Below are positions 37,475 to 45,940 of a stretch of DNA of 64,000 nucleotides, piece by piece. The stretch's first letter is position 1. Every line of letters starts with the position of its first letter. The translations under genes and the position numbers were made by a program. The stretch comes from Candidatus Babelota bacterium (GTDB lineage: Bacteria > Babelota > Babeliae > Babelales > Vermiphilaceae). Under the pieces are notes generated by a model, which saw only the letters and a list, made by a program, of their open reading frames with translations, was not told where the DNA came from and ran no database searches. Location of the stretch: assembly GCA_003963225.1 (NCBI GenBank), contig RXKB01000006.1, positions 52,607 to 116,606 of the forward strand, written 5' to 3'.

Positions 37475-37516
37475 ACGCTTCCTTCAAATGAATAAAAAGT
37501 AAAACGAAGGAAGCGT
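37475..37516 (-). terminator. Intrinsic terminator for the 37537-37812 gene
   Basis: A perfect 11-bp stem (37475-37485 with 37506-37516, 20-base loop) is followed on the minus strand by ttattt. It lies about 20 bases after the stop of the small minus-strand gene. Confidence 0.65.
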
Positions 37517-37536
37517 CATTTATTATCTAAAATAGC

Positions 37537-37812
37537 CTAAAAAATAATATCATTACGAGTTTGTTTTAACTCTACGGGGATTGCAGGGAGCTTTTTGATT
37601 GTGTTATGATCTGGGTTGTATTTATCAGTTCTGTGTTGTTTAATTTGCTCTTGTTTTTTTTGATAAAGTAAAAATTTTGCAGCCACAATTTTTGTACTAA
37701 GATATTTTTTATTTAGATGTTCTTTTTGATCTTTAAAAGAACGACCAGCAAAAATACTGCTGTTGGTTGCTAAGAAAAGTGTTGTAAATAGCAATGATGT
37801 ATTAAAACTCAT
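37537..37812 (-). CDS. Small secreted basic protein (91 aa)
   Basis: A strong AAAGGAG site precedes the ATG. The N-terminal signal peptide (NTSLLFTTLFLATNSSIFA) would be cleaved near residue 22, leaving a short, basic, Lys- and Gln-rich mature protein with no Cys and no membrane helix. I know no family. It sits between mutL and tRNA-Leu with its own terminator, so it is probably its own transcription unit or the end of the mutL one. Confidence 0.7.
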   Translation of the reverse strand: MSFNTSLLFTTLFLATNSSIFAGRSFKDQKEHLNKKYLSTKIVAAKFLLYQKKQEQIKQHRTDKYNPDHNTIKKLPAIPVELKQTRNDIIF

Positions 37813-37862
37813 TATGCTCCTTTTTTTTAATTAAAAATGTTACTATCTAAAAGTTTACCAGA

Positions 37863-39770
37863 TTATTTTTTTCTTTTAAACTTTTTTTCAATTTCGTGTA
37901 ATGATATTGCCCAACCGGTTGGTCTGCCGTGAGGGCATGAAAATCGATTACTCGTTTTTTCAAGATCGTTCACTAATGTTTGCATAGTGAATTCTGTTAA
38001 GCTGTCTCCTGCTTTTATAGCAGCCTTGCAGGCTATTTGTGCCCGTATGGCATGCAAAGGATCAAAAGATTTATTATATGATTCTGCTTTTAAATCTGCA
38101 ACTGTTGCATGAATTAAATCGTCAAGTGCGCATTCTTTTAAATATACAGGCAATGATTGAATAATTAGTTGATTGTGGCCAAAAAGTTCTGCATTAATCC
38201 CGTGATCTTTTAATAAGGGAATAAGTTGTTCTACAAAAGGTAGCTCTACTTGATCAAGAGTAATAATATGCGCAAATAGTAGCCCAATAGTTGGTGCATT
38301 TTTAAACTGTTGTTCGCACAGTTCGTACAAAATTCTTTCATGTGCTGCATGTTGATCAATTAAAAACAGCCCGTCATTATGTTCAATTAAAATATAGGTA
38401 TTAAAAAGTTGTCCAACTATTTTGTTAGTGTTGTAAGCAATTTCCTGTTGGTTTTCTTGATAAGTATCGGGTATAACATGTTTAAAGTTATTGGCTTGTC
38501 TGTGCTGTTCATCAATAATAGTTGTGCTTTCTTCTTGCCTGTTACAATACTTTTGCTGGTCATTGTTAAACAAATTAAAATTTTGAGCAACTGTATTTTG
38601 TATATTATTTGCAGATTCTTGGATTGGGTTTTCAATAGTAACGTTATTCCAACAAGCAACTGGTTCAGGTGCTTTTTTAAACGTTGCGCTTTGCAAAAAA
38701 GGCTGATCAAAAAAAGAATGCTTGTTTTGCTGTTCAACTGGCGCATAATTAATGTGCGTTGTTTCTTTTTTAATATGATTACTAATTGATTGTTCAAATG
38801 TGCTGGTGATGGTTGCTTCTATAAGTTGTTCAATTATACGTGGATGTACAAAAACAACTTCTTCTTTGCGCGGATGCGTATTAATATCAACTAATAATGG
38901 ATCAATAGTAATTAACAACACGCCCGCAGGAAATTTGCCTTGCGGTATAACATTTTTACAGCCTTTTATAAATGCACTACTCAGGGTATAATTTTTCACC
39001 CATCTTTTATTAACAATACAAAAAATAGAAGACCGGTCATAGGTTCCATATTGATGATTGCTGATCACCCCTTCAACAGTTACACTAGTATCTTTTCTTG
39101 TGTTTGCAAAGGTAAGCAATGTGGGGTTATAAGGCAATAATAAAGACGCTTTTTCTTTTAATATTGTTGTTTGAGGGCTGTTAATAACTATTTGTTGGTG
39201 AGAAAATAGTTTAAAATGAATTTCCGGATGCGAAAAGCAAAATGCATGTATTAGCTGAACAATGTGTCTTTGTTCTGTATTTTCTGCTTTTAAAAATTTA
39301 AGCCGTGCAGGTGTATTATAAAAAAGATCTTCAACGGTAATGTCTGTACCAATATTGCTAGTGCATTCTGATACTGTAACATTGCCATTTTGGTGTACAA
39401 CTTGAGTTGCTGGGCTTTCTAGTGAGTTTCGCGTTATAAGTTTGACTTTACTGACAGCTGCAATACTTGCAAGCGCTTCGCCACGAAATCCAAATGTAGT
39501 AATTGATGGTAACTCGTCTACCCTTTGTATTTTGCTTGTTGCATGTTTTTCAAAGCAAAGTTGTGCATCAACATTGTCCATTCCGCAGCCATTGTCAACA
39601 ACGCGTATCATTGTTTTGCCGCCATGTTCAATATACACAAAAATGGCAGTAGCGCCTGCATCAATAGCATTTTCAACTAGCTCTTTTACAATGGTTGCAG
39701 GGCGTTCAACTACTTGACCTGCTGCTATTTTGTGAATTTCTGATAGTAAAAGATGTTTTATTATTGGCAT
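37863..39770 (-). CDS. mutL: DNA mismatch repair protein MutL (endonuclease type)
   Basis: MutL couples mismatch recognition by MutS to strand incision. The start is ATG 39770 ([20 protein letters not shown]). The GHKL ATPase motifs are intact: [33 protein letters not shown]. The C-terminal domain has DQHAAHERILYE, which fits the nicking-endonuclease motif DQHA(X)2E(X)4E, and CPHGRPT near the end, so this MutL can probably cut DNA itself, as in bacteria without MutH. A low-complexity Gln/Asn linker joins the halves. Its first 54 codons have a diverged second copy at 40645-40818. Confidence 0.96.
   Translation of the reverse strand: MPIIKHLLLSEIHKIAAGQVVERPATIVKELVENAIDAGATAIFVYIEHGGKTMIRVVDNGCGMDNVDAQLCFEKHATSKIQRVDELPSITTFGFRGEALASIAAVSKVKLITRNSLESPATQVVHQNGNVTVSECTSNIGTDITVEDLFYNTPARLKFLKAENTEQRHIVQLIHAFCFSHPEIHFKLFSHQQIVINSPQTTILKEKASLLLPYNPTLLTFANTRKDTSVTVEGVISNHQYGTYDRSSIFCIVNKRWVKNYTLSSAFIKGCKNVIPQGKFPAGVLLITIDPLLVDINTHPRKEEVVFVHPRIIEQLIEATITSTFEQSISNHIKKETTHINYAPVEQQNKHSFFDQPFLQSATFKKAPEPVACWNNVTIENPIQESANNIQNTVAQNFNLFNNDQQKYCNRQEESTTIIDEQHRQANNFKHVIPDTYQENQQEIAYNTNKIVGQLFNTYILIEHNDGLFLIDQHAAHERILYELCEQQFKNAPTIGLLFAHIITLDQVELPFVEQLIPLLKDHGINAELFGHNQLIIQSLPVYLKECALDDLIHATVADLKAESYNKSFDPLHAIRAQIACKAAIKAGDSLTEFTMQTLVNDLEKTSNRFSCPHGRPTGWAISLHEIEKKFKRKK
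39695..39722. repeat. 28-bp direct repeat, copy in intact mutL
   Basis: This segment near the mutL 5' end is identical to 40743-40770 and codes for the conserved AGQVVERPA region. Together the copies bracket the two genes at 39844-40650. Confidence 0.88.
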
Positions 39771-39843
39771 ATTTTTATTTTTGTATATAGTTGTCAATAT
39801 AATTCGGGGTAACCATATTTTGTAGTTGATAGACTATCAAACA

Positions 39844-40278
39844 ATGAATAATAAAAAAAGTATATTTTGCTTACTGTTATTATTTAATGGTATGCAATTG
39901 TATTCGATGGATAAAGATATTAGCTCAGAGTACATTTTATTTTCAAATAAAATATTTAAACAAAAGATTAAAAAATATTTTATTATGGCTTCCAGAGTAC
40001 AGACAAAAGTTAATTATAATCTTGTGCAATTAAATAATGAACATACAATAACCAATAGTTTTTTATTATGGACTAGGATTGAAGCTTCAGCTGGCGATCA
40101 ATTCAATATTCAAAAAAGTGTACTTTTGGGCGTTGATATTATAAATCGAAATACCCCAAATAGTGCAGCTCATAAAAATATTAAGTATCAAAATGCTGTT
40201 ATTATAAGTAAAAACCAATTGCTGATTAGTATTGTGTTGGTTTTGGGATTATATTTTTTACAAAAAAGATGGGAATGA
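39844..40278 (+). CDS. Small exported protein with C-terminal membrane helix, paralogue of 40282-40650
   Basis: The start is ATG 39844 (NNKKSIFCLLLLFNGMQLYS, a signal peptide). The short mature body has alternating polar and hydrophobic residues and ends with LLGVDI, IKYQNAVIISKNQ and a hydrophobic helix (LLISIVLVLGLYF) with the tail LQKRWE. The next gene has the same order of elements ([20 protein letters not shown], helix, basic tail), so they are paralogues. The strand-turn pattern suggests a small beta-helix. Both lie between intact mutL and the displaced mutL 5' end. Function unknown. Confidence 0.7.
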   Translation: MNNKKSIFCLLLLFNGMQLYSMDKDISSEYILFSNKIFKQKIKKYFIMASRVQTKVNYNLVQLNNEHTITNSFLLWTRIEASAGDQFNIQKSVLLGVDIINRNTPNSAAHKNIKYQNAVIISKNQLLISIVLVLGLYFLQKRWE

Positions 40279-40281
40279 AAA

Positions 40282-40650
40282 ATGTTCCGTTTTGTTGTTT
40301 TTTTTGGATTATTACTGTGTAATGGTTTGTTTAGTATGGATAATCATTCTTGTATTAATTTCAATAAAATTTTATCATGCAAAAATTATATGTGTTCTAC
40401 ATTGATTAATTGTATGTTAACTTTTAGTGAGGACGCCGTTAACTTAAATTGCTGTAACCTGTTCTGGTGTAATATTCAAAGCAACCAAAAAACAATGTAT
40501 TTGAATAGTTGTACCTTGATTGGTGTTGATATAGATTCACAAATTACCATAGAAAATAATAGTTCTTTGATTATGTCTAAAAATACTGTTAAAAAAATAG
40601 GTTTAATAGGTTTATTATGCGGATTGTTCATATACAAAAAATTATTATAA
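40282..40650 (+). CDS. Small Cys-rich exported protein with C-terminal membrane helix
   Basis: This 122 aa paralogue of the preceding gene starts with a signal peptide ([18 protein letters not shown]). Its body has regularly spaced Cys and Asn ([23 protein letters not shown]), like a short pentapeptide or right-handed beta-helix repeat. It ends in a hydrophobic helix ([13 protein letters not shown]) with the tail KKLL. It starts 3 bases after its neighbour. Its stop codon overlaps the end of the displaced mutL fragment on the other strand, so the insertion boundary lies here. Confidence 0.7.
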   Translation: MFRFVVFFGLLLCNGLFSMDNHSCINFNKILSCKNYMCSTLINCMLTFSEDAVNLNCCNLFWCNIQSNQKTMYLNSCTLIGVDIDSQITIENNSSLIMSKNTVKKIGLIGLLCGLFIYKKLL

Positions 40651-40818
40651 TTTTTTCATTGTTTTACCGCCATCTTTAATGTACACACAAATGGTAGTAG
40701 CTCTTGCGTCAATCGCGTTTTCTACAAGCTCTTTTACAATATTTGCAGGGCGTTCAACTACTTGACCTGCAGCAATTTTATGTATTTCAGATAATGTAAG
40801 ATGTTTAATGCTTGACAT
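40645..40818 (-). pseudogene. Displaced fragment of a mutL 5' end (first 54 codons)
   Basis: The minus strand reads [18 protein letters not shown], continues through [13 protein letters not shown] to GGKTM, and then breaks off into KKL and a stop. The first 54 residues match intact MutL at about 45 positions, including the start codon, while the third codon bases differ widely. It is therefore an allele from a related lineage, or an old copy, not a recent duplication. The truncation is abrupt at the boundary with the small gene at 40282-40650. The first 54 residues could still be translated but cannot form a working ATPase domain. Confidence 0.88.
40743..40770. repeat. 28-bp direct repeat, copy in the displaced mutL fragment
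   Basis: This is the partner of 39695-39722, identical over 28 bases and in the same orientation. Flanking bases differ, mostly at third codon positions. Confidence 0.88.
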
Positions 40819-40904
40819 AGTATATCTTTACTAAAAATTGTTTTAATAAATATATACTCAAACGAGTAAAATCGCTAATGAAATTAAGCTTTTATACAAC
40901 AAGA

Positions 40905-41888
40905 TTATATGTTATTACTGATAGCTGTTATATAGTTTATTAGTGTTTCTATTTGTGCTCTTTCTTCAGGAGTATCTTGCTCATTTGCTTGCGATTTACT
41001 CCGTTCATCTAGCTGATGTAAGAATATTGACTGAACTTTATTTAAGCTGTTATTATCTCTATAAAGTTCAGTCATTTTTAGTAAACATGCTGGCTTCCAT
41101 GTCCTGCATGCATATTGCAACTTAGTGCTATTTTTGTTAGGCATTTCTTCAGATAATATATTCAATGGATCAGTATATCCATAACGGCAAATAGTCAATA
41201 AAATATTAAATTTTTTTATATAATCAAAATAATAATTAGTAATAGTATGGCATTCATTAGGTTGAGGTGCTAAGGTTTCAAGACATTTTTCTGTCGAACC
41301 ATCATTGAGCTGAGGAAATAAAAGCATATACATTAGTTGAGAAAGCGGTTCCTGATGCTGTGGTAATTGGATATGTAGTTTTTTTCTATAAAATGACGAT
41401 TTCATACAATGCGCCAGGTGTTCTGGATTATGATTTTTTAAGGCATTAAGCAATGCTTTAATTAGTAAATTATTTGCTGCTTCTTGATACATTTTTGTTG
41501 CATTACTAAGCTCCTTGATTCTTTGTTTGAATAAATAATAGTTTTCTTTTTTCACTAGATCGGGTTTTTGTATTGCATTTGAATTTTTTTGATTTTCGAT
41601 AAAATGCAATAAAAAAAATTCATGGCGGTCCCGAAAATAAGCAAATATTTCCTCTAGATCTTTTTTAGCTGCTTGAAAAACTGTATTATTTATATCCTGT
41701 GTATAGACTGGATTATTATAATGATTTTGACTCTCTAGTGCATCAGATGCTTCTGTATAGGTTATAAGATAATGTTGAGCTTCATGTTCTGGTATATAAG
41801 GCAGTGTAACATTGTAATTTTCTTCGGTTCTTTTCATACCGTATATATCTACAACTAAGTTTGATAATATAATAAATATAATAAGCAT
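40905..41888 (-). CDS. Exported protein of unknown function (327 aa)
   Basis: An AGGAG site precedes the ATG, and the N-terminus (LIIFIILSNLVVDIYG) is a short signal peptide. The mature part is mostly helical in composition, with a His/Gln-rich stretch (IPEHEAQHYLITYTEAS) and scattered Cys. Segments such as KALLNALKNHNPEHLAHCMK and ICRYGYTDPLNILSEEM have a helical-repeat feel (ankyrin-like or similar), but no repeat is regular enough to name. No C-terminal membrane helix is present. Confidence 0.7.
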   Translation of the reverse strand: MLIIFIILSNLVVDIYGMKRTEENYNVTLPYIPEHEAQHYLITYTEASDALESQNHYNNPVYTQDINNTVFQAAKKDLEEIFAYFRDRHEFFLLHFIENQKNSNAIQKPDLVKKENYYLFKQRIKELSNATKMYQEAANNLLIKALLNALKNHNPEHLAHCMKSSFYRKKLHIQLPQHQEPLSQLMYMLLFPQLNDGSTEKCLETLAPQPNECHTITNYYFDYIKKFNILLTICRYGYTDPLNILSEEMPNKNSTKLQYACRTWKPACLLKMTELYRDNNSLNKVQSIFLHQLDERSKSQANEQDTPEERAQIETLINYITAISNNI

Positions 41889-41988
41889 AATACTCCTAGT
41901 GCATTCTAAATTGTTTGCTCAATAGTATAATTTTTATTTTTATGAAAGCAAGATATAAAAAGGCTTTCTATATTGTAAAATTTACTAA

Positions 41989-42322
41989 AAGTTATACAAT
42001 GTTTCCGATGTTACCATTAAAAATAATAGTTCTTGCGTGTTAAGTAAGGCCGCTGGGAAAAAAATGTTTTTTGGGTTCATAGCAATAGGTATTGCATCTC
42101 GCAGTTTATTGGTGTAAAAAAAGCTTTCTTTCGTTGTTGTTGTTAACTGGCAATATATACGGATTGCAGTTTGATTATCTACAACTTGTTTTTTGCAATC
42201 CAATTAATCTAGGGTTGCATGTTTTTGCAGATAATTGTTACATCCATACTCCAGCCATAAAAAACTTTTCAATGGGGATTAGACATTTGCAAGTCAATGT
42301 ACGATTGTTATTTATTACATGA
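41989..42322 (+). pseudogene. Remnants of the small signal/tail-helix protein family
   Basis: From 41989 to 42117 one frame reads VSDVTIKNNSSCVLSKAAG, a hydrophobic helix (FFGFIAIGIASRSLLV) and stop. This matches the end of the protein at 40282-40650 ([14 protein letters not shown] plus helix). From 42116 another frame reads KKSFLSLLLLTGNIYG, which resembles the signal peptide of the 39844 gene, without a start codon. These look like the tail of one decayed paralogue followed by the head of another. The rest up to 42629 has only a 29-codon minus-strand frame (42481-42570) and no clear gene. Confidence 0.5.
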
Positions 42323-42629
42323 TAAACATGTTACTTTGCAAAATCCAAGTGTAAACAATCAAACATCAACTGAAAAAAATTTGCCAATAAAAAATTTTAC
42401 CATGGCTTAATGCAATGCTTACTTTCCTATATCGTGTTTAGTGGTTGTTCTTACCGCAAAAAATATCAGCTTTTGCTATATTAACCTTTCAAAACTTTTT
42501 TTTGTTGCTCCATCCATAATGCTAATTGTCGGTAAACAGTACAATACAAAGAATGTGCTTGATGAAACATAGTAATAAATACAAAAAAAGCTACACTAAA
42601 TTAAATATATTTTTATATAAAGTTTTTGA

Positions 42630-43517
42630 ATGACTCTTATTTTATTATTGCACATTCTTTTTGCAAGTACATTTACTACTGGTAAATTTTTAAGCACACA
42701 AACTAGCCCAGTTTTTTTGACCGGCTTACGTATGCTTTTGGGAGGAGTAATAGTTCTTGTATACCTTTTAATTAAAAGTAGAAAAAAAGAAATTGTATGC
42801 AATATTGCCGATTGGAAAGAGCTTGCTCAGGTTATATTTTTTGGCGTTTATGCAAACTACATATTGCGTTTTTGGGCGCTTGCGTATCTTTCTTCATCAA
42901 AAACCTGTTTTTTATTTAATATACAACCTTTTCTTTCATCATTATATGTTTATCTTTTGTATAACGAACGGCTTTCTAGAAATAAATGGGCTGGGTTATT
43001 GATAGGATTTATTGGCATGATTCCCATTTTAATGAGTAATACCTCTTCAGAAATGGGAAGATCTGTGTTTTTATTTTTTTCATTGCCTGAATGTGCTGCT
43101 CTTTTGTCTGCTGCTATGCATAGTTATAGTTGGATAGTCGTGCAAAAGTTAGTGCGTTATAAAAAGTATGACCCAACTTTTATTACCGGTACTACTATGA
43201 CCAGTGGTGGGTTATTGGCACTTGCCACAGCATGGTTTATACAAGATTTACCAACGCTTAATCATTCTAACGAATTTGTATTTTTGCTGATGTATGTTGT
43301 GCTTGTCAGTAATGTTTTTTGCCATAATTTATACGGTCATTTATTAAAACAATATTCGGCAACGCTTATGGCATTTGCATCTTTTTTAACACCTATTTTT
43401 GCCGCATTATTTGGTGCTTTATTTTTGCATGAAACAATTACCTGGCATTTTTATGCTTCAACGGTGACTGTTTTTATGGGGCTGTATATTTTTTATCGTG
43501 ATGAATTTAATGCTTAA
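42630..43517 (+). CDS. DMT/EamA-family transporter
   Basis: This 295 aa protein has about ten hydrophobic helices in two related halves, the plan of drug/metabolite transporters. Family cues are FLTGLRMLLGGVIVL after helix 1, YLSSSKTCFLFNIQPFLSSL, and FLTPIFAALFGALFLHETIT in the second EamA repeat. The substrate is unknown; such carriers in intracellular bacteria often import host metabolites such as S-adenosylmethionine. The gene at 54730-55644 is a diverged paralogue with the same layout. No ribosome binding site is obvious. Confidence 0.82.
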   Translation: MTLILLLHILFASTFTTGKFLSTQTSPVFLTGLRMLLGGVIVLVYLLIKSRKKEIVCNIADWKELAQVIFFGVYANYILRFWALAYLSSSKTCFLFNIQPFLSSLYVYLLYNERLSRNKWAGLLIGFIGMIPILMSNTSSEMGRSVFLFFSLPECAALLSAAMHSYSWIVVQKLVRYKKYDPTFITGTTMTSGGLLALATAWFIQDLPTLNHSNEFVFLLMYVVLVSNVFCHNLYGHLLKQYSATLMAFASFLTPIFAALFGALFLHETITWHFYASTVTVFMGLYIFYRDEFNA

Positions 43518-43528
43518 GCTAAAAATGG

Positions 43529-44611
43529 CTATATTGCCAATTTAATTGCATTGGTATACAGTTTTGTTGGGTCCTCATAAAAGAGATGAGCATTGAACGT
43601 AAGGGCAAGCGATAGGCATACCCCTAGTACAAGAATATTTTTAGGTTTTAGTAAAGAAGTTTCAATTTTAACGTAATCTGTGTGATTATATTGACTGTTT
43701 TCATTGGGTAAATATAATAAAAGACCTTTTAGATATTCAGGCATAAGATGCACAGCCGGCCATAATATCTTATTAAAATGGTGCAACCAAATAATATCAG
43801 AAAGTGGTTTATTGTTTTTAAAATTAGTTCTTACGTAAGGTAAAAATTGAATCCAATCTCTTTTTCTCATATATGTTGTGACTGTAATATTGTTGTTTTT
43901 AAGCCAGTTTCGATAATCTTCTTTTGCTACATATGGAGCACCAAATGTTATTAAATGAATATTAGCGTTATGGTTTTTTGCGATAGTATGAATAAATGGA
44001 ACAATAAGAGAAGCAACTCCTGCGCCAAGGCTATGGCCAGTTACTATAATTTTAATATCTAAAACAAGTAATTTTTCGATTTGCTTCTTTATATCGTCCT
44101 TAATATTATTTATAATATCAAGATAGCCGCTGTGAGCTTTAATACCTTGAGTATCGTTAATTTTTTTTGATTGGTCATTAAAATTGTGTTCCCAGTCAGA
44201 TAGGCATTGTGATCCTCTAAAGCTTATGGTAATAATATTTTCGTTCTTGTTGTGTCCAATCATGCCAATTAAAGAAGTTGTTTTATTTTTGTATCCTGTT
44301 TGCCCGCAAATCGAATAGAATACCCAGGAATTGGTTACTTCGTTTGGTATTTGATGGCGAATTAGTTTGAATAATCCGCATAAGCCATTTGTTTCTATAT
44401 CGTCTTTAAAAAATAGTTCTTCAAATGATTTGCGATTTTTTTTTTGTTGATATTGATCATATGCATGAAACACCATCACGGAATGAGTTGCTGCAATTTT
44501 TTGAAGATCATTATTTATACACTTTTCCTGTTGCATCGGAGAAACAGTATGGTTTATAACAAAAGCAAAGACTATTAATATACTGTACTTTTTTAAGAGA
44601 TGTTTAATCAT
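43529..44611 (-). CDS. Exported class 3 lipase with C-terminal membrane helix
   Basis: Class 3 lipases hydrolyse triacylglycerols or phospholipids. The 360 aa protein has a signal peptide (YSILIVFAFVINHTVSP), the oxyanion segment ISFRGSQCLSDW, the nucleophile elbow VTGHSLGAGVASL (Ser about residue 195), HLITFGAPYVA, and a likely catalytic His in DIIWLHHF. A hydrophobic helix (ILVLGVCLSLALTF) precedes a C-terminal tail of about 25 residues. A GAAGG site precedes the ATG. Export suggests action in the envelope or on host lipids, which is inference. Confidence 0.85.
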   Translation of the reverse strand: MIKHLLKKYSILIVFAFVINHTVSPMQQEKCINNDLQKIAATHSVMVFHAYDQYQQKKNRKSFEELFFKDDIETNGLCGLFKLIRHQIPNEVTNSWVFYSICGQTGYKNKTTSLIGMIGHNKNENIITISFRGSQCLSDWEHNFNDQSKKINDTQGIKAHSGYLDIINNIKDDIKKQIEKLLVLDIKIIVTGHSLGAGVASLIVPFIHTIAKNHNANIHLITFGAPYVAKEDYRNWLKNNNITVTTYMRKRDWIQFLPYVRTNFKNNKPLSDIIWLHHFNKILWPAVHLMPEYLKGLLLYLPNENSQYNHTDYVKIETSLLKPKNILVLGVCLSLALTFNAHLFYEDPTKLYTNAIKLAI

Positions 44612-44642
44612 TATATACCTTCATTATTTTTTAGTACTGTCT

Positions 44643-45311
44643 TTATTTACGTTTTATTAACTGCTGACACCATCGATATTCAATAGCACGTTTTTCTTCA
44701 TCATTCAACCGCCAGGGTATCGTTGGCGATGTACGTATTTTGGCAATAAGCTGTTGCAAACAAAGAGCTACACTAACAGAAACATTAAAGCTTTTAGTAA
44801 ATCCATACATAGGAATATGAACAGGTATATCTGCAAGAGCTATGCTTTCTTTTGAAAGACCTACCAGTTCATTACCAAATAGCAAAGCTGTTTTTTGATT
44901 AACAGGTAGGTCTTGAATAGGAATGCTTTTTTCGTTAAGACACGTTGCTGCAATTATGTAGCCTTGTTTTTTTAATTGTGCAATACAGCTTGCAGGGTGT
45001 TCATATTCTTTGATATTCAACCATTTAACAGCACCCCGGGAAATGCCAATGCTTGGTTTAAACTGATTTTTTACACTAATGACATGCATGTCTTGCAAGC
45101 CAAATATTTCTGCAGTGCGTATAATAGCACTTGCATTAAATGGTTGAAAAACATCTTCTAAAGCCACGGTTACATATCGTGTTCTTTGAGCCAATACCTG
45201 CTCTATAAGATTTTTTTTATGCTCTGAAATTTGTTGGTACCATTTTTCAATCAGCAATTCCATCTCTTGTTGCGATGGTTCAGCATTTAATAAATCAGAT
45301 GCAGGTTTCAT
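44643..45311 (-). CDS. trmH: tRNA (guanosine-2'-O)-methyltransferase TrmH (SpoU family)
   Basis: SpoU-type enzymes bind SAM with a knotted fold and methylate ribose 2'-O positions in tRNA or rRNA. The 222 aa protein shows motif 1 as EDVFQPFNASAIIRTAEIFG, motif 2 as LLFGNELVGLSKES and motif 3 as IPMYGFTKSFNVSVSVALCL. The first motif and the extended C-terminus fit TrmH (G18 of tRNA) better than RlmB. It lies 10 bases after the membrane protein gene upstream and is likely cotranscribed with it. Confidence 0.9.
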   Translation of the reverse strand: MKPASDLLNAEPSQQEMELLIEKWYQQISEHKKNLIEQVLAQRTRYVTVALEDVFQPFNASAIIRTAEIFGLQDMHVISVKNQFKPSIGISRGAVKWLNIKEYEHPASCIAQLKKQGYIIAATCLNEKSIPIQDLPVNQKTALLFGNELVGLSKESIALADIPVHIPMYGFTKSFNVSVSVALCLQQLIAKIRTSPTIPWRLNDEEKRAIEYRWCQQLIKRK

Positions 45312-45321
45312 TTATCTTTTC

Positions 45322-45792
45322 TCATATCATTGATTGTTGTAATGATGCTATAAGCTCATGTATATAGTTTGAACGCATAGCATAAGCGGCAATAAAAGTA
45401 ATAATAGCTGCAACGCTATTGCCTGCTAATGTTACGCCTAGAGCACATTGTAATTTCACGCGATATAATTGATGAGTAATATGTAAAAAAAATGCTTGTA
45501 ACAAACTAAAAAGAATGCCGGAACATAAAATAACAGCACTGTTGGCAATAATGGTAACAGGGATTTGAGCGACTTTTATCATATAAATTGACATGAGCAA
45601 CATGAAAATTAAATATACTACAAAAGTGCTCCAGTAAGAAATCACAACCAAAATTAAAGCTGGCAAGCTTTTTGACCTTCTTATACTCATAAAAATGCCA
45701 ATCGAACAAAAAACTCCTAATGCCAATTGATACCACCCCCAGGTTAGTGCCCATTGCCATTCGTGTATTATAAAACTAGACCAGTCTGCCAT
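45322..45792 (-). CDS. Four-helix membrane protein of unknown function
   Basis: The 156 aa protein has four hydrophobic segments (WYQLALGVFCSIGIFMSI, LILVVISYWSTFVVYLIF, PVTIIANSAVILCSGILF, and VTLAGNSVAAIITFIAAY). There is no signal peptide beyond the first helix and no recognisable domain. It runs into trmH with a 10-base gap, but no functional link to tRNA methylation is evident. Confidence 0.7.
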   Translation of the reverse strand: MADWSSFIIHEWQWALTWGWYQLALGVFCSIGIFMSIRRSKSLPALILVVISYWSTFVVYLIFMLLMSIYMIKVAQIPVTIIANSAVILCSGILFSLLQAFFLHITHQLYRVKLQCALGVTLAGNSVAAIITFIAAYAMRSNYIHELIASLQQSMI

Positions 45793-45940
45793 AGCTCCTC
45801 AAAAACATATATTGATGTATTATTGTAAGCATCATTTTAACATTAATGCAAGAAAAAAATGCCTTTATTTTAAACATTATTACGATTTATGCTTTTTTAC
45901 TAGTTTAGTGCAGGTTTATTTTGATACAGTGAGTTTAATT

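Noticed and set aside
37151..37536. Island attachment at tRNA-Leu
   Set aside because: No repeat of the tRNA 3' end and no integrase are visible.
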